Translations under genes and position numbers: made by a program | The notes under the pieces: model-generated | What the model was told of the DNA's origin: nothing | What the model saw: only the letters and a program-made list of their open reading frames with translations | Database searches by the model: none | Virus record (IMG/VR): IMGVR_UViG_3300043466_002532 | Location: 1 to 37,275 of that record | Length of the DNA: 37,275 bases | DNA from: a virus | Strand: one strand, 5' to 3' | In this document: piece after piece, positions 34,712-37,275 of the stretch | How positions within the stretch are numbered: position 1 is the first letter of the stretch | How the letters are laid out: each line of letters begins with the position of its first letter

Positions 34712-36484
34712 TTATGATGTTGGTGTCGGTGTACTGGTTGGTGTTTCTGTAGGTGTTTCTGTAATTGTTGGCGTTGGAGTTACCGTTGGTGTTTCTGTAG
34801 GTGTTGGTGTGTTAGTTGGAGTTTCGGTATTCGTAGGAGTTGGGGTTGGAGTTATATAAGTACTCTCACAATCATTACATCCACCAGTTCCAAATGATGT
34901 GGTAAACGCGTCGTCTATCGGAGCATTTATCTTACCAATTACTGAATAACATCCACTTGGTGTTGCTCCTGTGAATGTGTAATAGTTTACATCTCCAGGA
35001 ACTATAAATCCTGGTCCTAAATCGACAACTAAAACATTTAGATTAGTACATCCTGAAATTGTGTATGTAGTTATTGAACTCGAATCAGTTGAAGTTGGAG
35101 TTGGTGTATTCGTAGGTGTTTCTGCTGGAGTTTCAGTCACCGTTGGTGTTGGAGTCTCAGTTGGTGTTTCCGTAGGAGTTTCAGTTACCGTAGGTGTGGG
35201 AGTCTCTGTTGGCGTAGGTGTAGGAGTTTCCGTCTCCGTTGGTGTCGCACCAATTGTTTCTGTCGGAGTAGGTGTAGGAGTCTCCGTCTCAGTAGGAGTT
35301 GGAGTTAATACCTCAGTCTCTGTTGGCGTAGGTGTAGGTGTTATTTCAATAAATCTTGGAGACAAAGAATTATATTGTTGCGTGATTTCACTCAATGTCA
35401 ATTTTCTATCATATAGATAACAATTGGCGAGATATCCAAATGATTGTGCAAATCCCCAATAGTCATGTCTATTACCACCAGCTCCCGCGGCCGTTGTTCC
35501 AACTTGAGTTCCGTTTACGTAAAATACACTATTGGATGAATCACCAACTACAGATAATTGAGCCCAAACACTTTCGATTGGGGCCACATCATAACCTGAA
35601 TCTATAAATGATGTTGTATCGGTATCATAAAACCCTAAGTTATTATTTCCAAGGTCAATAATTATTGGATGGTCATTAGGTGCTGTTCTAAATAAACTTC
35701 TAAAATCAAAAGATAATGGTTTTATTCTTACCCATGCAATATAGGTATATCCTGTATTTGGAAGCAACGGCCCTACGCCATTTACTCGAATGTTTCCATT
35801 AAAAGTATCATTATCAAAACATTTAATTCCGTTTAATATTGTAAATGGTGTTGAATTAATTGTATGGTCGTATGTTCCTGTTAAATCATAAATTGTAGTT
35901 CCTGTTCCAGGGTAACTCACATCACTATACGCGTCAAGTTGCATTGTTAAACCAGAAGTCACAATTGATGGACCTGGTGATGGTGTTATTGATGGTGTTG
36001 TGGTGTTAGTTGGTGTTTGAGTTGGAGTTTCTGTACTTGTTATTGTTGGGGTTACTGTTGATGTAGGGGTTTCAGTCGGAGTATTTGTCGGAGTTTCTGT
36101 TACTGTTGGTGTCGGAGTTTCTGTTACTGTTGGTGTCGGAGTATTGGTTGGAGTTTCAGTCGGAGTATTGGTTGGAGTTTCAGTCGGTGTTTCTGTTACT
36201 GTCGGAGTATTTGTTACTGTTGGTGTTACAGTTGCGGTTGGAGTTAAACCTGTTTGGGTTGCAGTTGGTGAAGGTGTTGGTGTTGGTCCTGGCACATTAA
36301 TAACATAATTGTATCCATAAGTTGGAACATAACAATCGTAGTTACCATAATAGTAACTTGATATATAATTAAACGGGAATACTTTAGTCCCCAAATCAAT
36401 TGTACCTCCAGTGTCTGGAAAATACGTAACATTTGTGGTCTGACCACTTAAATTATCACTTAAAATTCTTACTCCAATTGCCAT
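34712..36484 (-). CDS. Mucin-like fibre protein with LamG-like lectin domain (590 aa)
   Basis: Order of parts: a short N-terminal domain with many Tyr ([20 protein letters not shown]), a Thr/Pro repeat (about 70-175), a concanavalin A/LamG-like jelly-roll (about 176-382; [76 protein letters not shown]), a second Thr/Pro/Glu repeat, a Cys-containing module ([20 protein letters not shown] ... GGCNDCE) and a final Thr/Pro tail. LamG-type domains typically bind glycans, so this is probably a receptor-binding fibre with extended mucin-like stalks. It begins four bases after a TATTTAT box. Repeats could be sites for glycosylation by the enzymes downstream; this is inferred. Confidence 0.75.
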   Translation of the reverse strand: MAIGVRILSDNLSGQTTNVTYFPDTGGTIDLGTKVFPFNYISSYYYGNYDCYVPTYGYNYVINVPGPTPTPSPTATQTGLTPTATVTPTVTNTPTVTETPTETPTNTPTETPTNTPTPTVTETPTPTVTETPTNTPTETPTSTVTPTITSTETPTQTPTNTTTPSITPSPGPSIVTSGLTMQLDAYSDVSYPGTGTTIYDLTGTYDHTINSTPFTILNGIKCFDNDTFNGNIRVNGVGPLLPNTGYTYIAWVRIKPLSFDFRSLFRTAPNDHPIIIDLGNNNLGFYDTDTTSFIDSGYDVAPIESVWAQLSVVGDSSNSVFYVNGTQVGTTAAGAGGNRHDYWGFAQSFGYLANCYLYDRKLTLSEITQQYNSLSPRFIEITPTPTPTETEVLTPTPTETETPTPTPTETIGATPTETETPTPTPTETPTPTVTETPTETPTETPTPTVTETPAETPTNTPTPTSTDSSSITTYTISGCTNLNVLVVDLGPGFIVPGDVNYYTFTGATPSGCYSVIGKINAPIDDAFTTSFGTGGCNDCESTYITPTPTPTNTETPTNTPTPTETPTVTPTPTITETPTETPTSTPTPTS

Positions 36485-36488
36485 ATAA

Positions 36489-36495
36489 ATAAATA
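36489..36495 (-). promoter_or_regulatory. TATTTAT box four bases before 590-aa fibre gene
   Basis: The coding strand reads TTAAGTATTTATTTATATG, with the start ATG at its end. The spacing is too short for a normal leader. Confidence 0.25.
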
Positions 36496-36510
36496 CTTAA
36501 TTATTTTAAA

Positions 36511-37080
36511 TTAACACAATCCGACATTAATTACTAACGTTCCACTTAATTGAATAAATCGATTACCATTTGAAATTGTAAAATTAGCATTTACTGGAGG
36601 TATTGTTAATGATTGATTACCAAATGCGTTATCTCCAGGAACTAAAAGATTAAATGGTTTTGTGGTATAGATTGTTACATTTGCAGGGTTTGCAAACATA
36701 CCTGCAGCTTCACAAGCATTTTGATAGTATCCACCAGTCCATAAATTATACATATAAATAACGGTTGGCGTTGCACTTGGAGTTGGTGTTTGAGTTGGCG
36801 TAACAGGTGTTGGTGTAGGTGTTGGAGTTACAGGAGTTTGTGTTGGAGTCGGAGTTAACGTTGGTGTTGGAGTATTTGACGGACATAAACCAATAAAGAC
36901 CACTTCAAGTGGTGCGCCATATTCTTCAACATAAATGTCTTTAGCACAAAAATAACTTGTCTGAAGAGGGTCAACTGGATTAACACCAATTATATCAGTA
37001 CAACCAGTCCATCTATAATATCCTTCTTGGACATTATTATAATTTGTTATTCTATAGTAATTACAGTCTGTGGTGTACAT
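36511..37080 (-). CDS. Small mucin-like fibre protein (189 aa)
   Basis: The protein has an N-terminal Cys/Tyr-rich domain (MYTTDCNYYRITNYNNVQEG, then YYRWTGCTDIIGVNPVDPLQ, ending GLCPSN), a Thr/Pro linker at about 70-107 (TPTPTLTPTPTQTPVTPTPT) and a C-terminal beta-rich module with YYQNACEAAGMFANPANVTI and a final GTLVINVGLC. The C-terminal module shares the 'NAC...TIY...' opening with modules in the 368-aa protein, so the fibres look assembled from interchangeable pieces. It lies 2 bases after the partial fibre gene and 26 bases before the 590-aa gene. Exact virion location is unknown. Confidence 0.65.
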   Translation of the reverse strand: MYTTDCNYYRITNYNNVQEGYYRWTGCTDIIGVNPVDPLQTSYFCAKDIYVEEYGAPLEVVFIGLCPSNTPTPTLTPTPTQTPVTPTPTPTPVTPTQTPTPSATPTVIYMYNLWTGGYYQNACEAAGMFANPANVTIYTTKPFNLLVPGDNAFGNQSLTIPPVNANFTISNGNRFIQLSGTLVINVGLC

Positions 37081-37082
37081 TT

Positions 37083-37275
37083 TTATAATCCATATTTTGA
37101 TTTATCGGCATTATAGTTTTGTAAAACTTGGGTAGAGGTAAGTGATGCGTTGTATAAACGAGTTATACCAATTTTTCCATCAAACCATTGAGAAAACTCA
37201 CCACCATTGTAACTGCCAATGTAAAGTGGGTTAGACGTGTTTAGTATACTTGCCAAACTATGGCTCACACTTCCT
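37083..37275 (-). CDS. C-terminus of a LamG-like fibre protein (cut by right edge)
   Basis: The frame is open to the edge of the window and ends at TAA 37083. The visible 63 residues read GSVSHSLASILNTSNPLYIG, then SYNGGEFSQWFDGKIGITRL and YNASLTSTQVLQNYNADKSK YGL. The strand-turn pattern PLYIGSYNGG...FDGKIG..RLYN..LT..QV..NYN is the closing part of the LamG/concanavalin A-like fold. The gene is the first visible cistron of the fibre group and its stop is two bases from the next start. The N-terminus lies outside the window. Confidence 0.75.
   Translation of the reverse strand, partial: GSVSHSLASILNTSNPLYIGSYNGGEFSQWFDGKIGITRLYNASLTSTQVLQNYNADKSKYGL

Noticed and set aside
33543-37275. Diversity-generating retroelement acting on the fibres
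   Set aside because: I see no reverse transcriptase gene and no template/variable repeat pair with adenine-specific differences in the window.

Overview
This window is part of the genome of a large AT-rich tailed phage with a contractile tail (myovirus, T4-like architecture). The evidence is a recognisable tail module (sheath, tube, tape measure, gp53-like and large baseplate proteins), gp13-like and gp15-like neck/tail-completion proteins and a T4-type family B DNA polymerase. Coding density is very high: no gene-free stretch exceeds about 120 bases, and I see no tRNA, rRNA, integrase, IS element or CRISPR array. I see no strong Shine-Dalgarno sequence at the starts I examined, which fits a host such as a member of the Bacteroidota. 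That host call is an inference only.

Layout. (1) 1-17460, minus strand: tail and neck block. Read in the direction of transcription it runs: hypothetical, neck-like protein, hypothetical, gp15-like tail completion protein, 1071-aa sheath, HAD-like hydrolase, tail tube, gp26-like assembly protein with an overlapping out-of-frame extension, tape measure, 1680-aa baseplate protein, gp53-like wedge protein, and a structural protein cut by the left edge. One 53-aa gene lies on the plus strand inside this block. (2) 17510-22717, plus strand: SET-domain protein, SNF2-type helicase, a Mn-type superoxide dismutase fused to a nuclease-like domain, gp13-like neck protein, small virion-like protein. (3) 22694-25423, minus: DNA polymerase. 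(4) 25511-33461, minus: a small beta-rich protein and a seven-gene glycosylation/methylation cluster (three-domain methyltransferase-HtrL-glycosyltransferase protein, CmcI-like methyltransferase, GT10-like, GT-A-like, GT90/exostosin-like, SAM methyltransferase, GT60-like polypeptide GlcNAc-transferase). (5) 33543-37275, minus: four fibre genes, three of which carry long Thr/Pro mucin-like repeats; a LamG-like lectin fold is present in the 590-aa protein and probably in the fibre cut by the right edge.

How the parts may work together. Regions 1 and the gp13 gene build the neck, tail and baseplate. Regions 4 and 5 suggest that the phage encodes mucin-like, Thr-rich fibres and, directly downstream, the enzymes to decorate them with sugars, which is the most interesting hypothesis here. 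Other notable items are the SOD-nuclease fusion, the SET/SNF2 gene pair, a probable programmed frameshift in the tail-assembly gene, a hairpin that buries a start codon at 25886-25909, a cUUCGg hairpin after the sheath gene, and a TATTTAT box repeated upstream of eleven genes on both strands.
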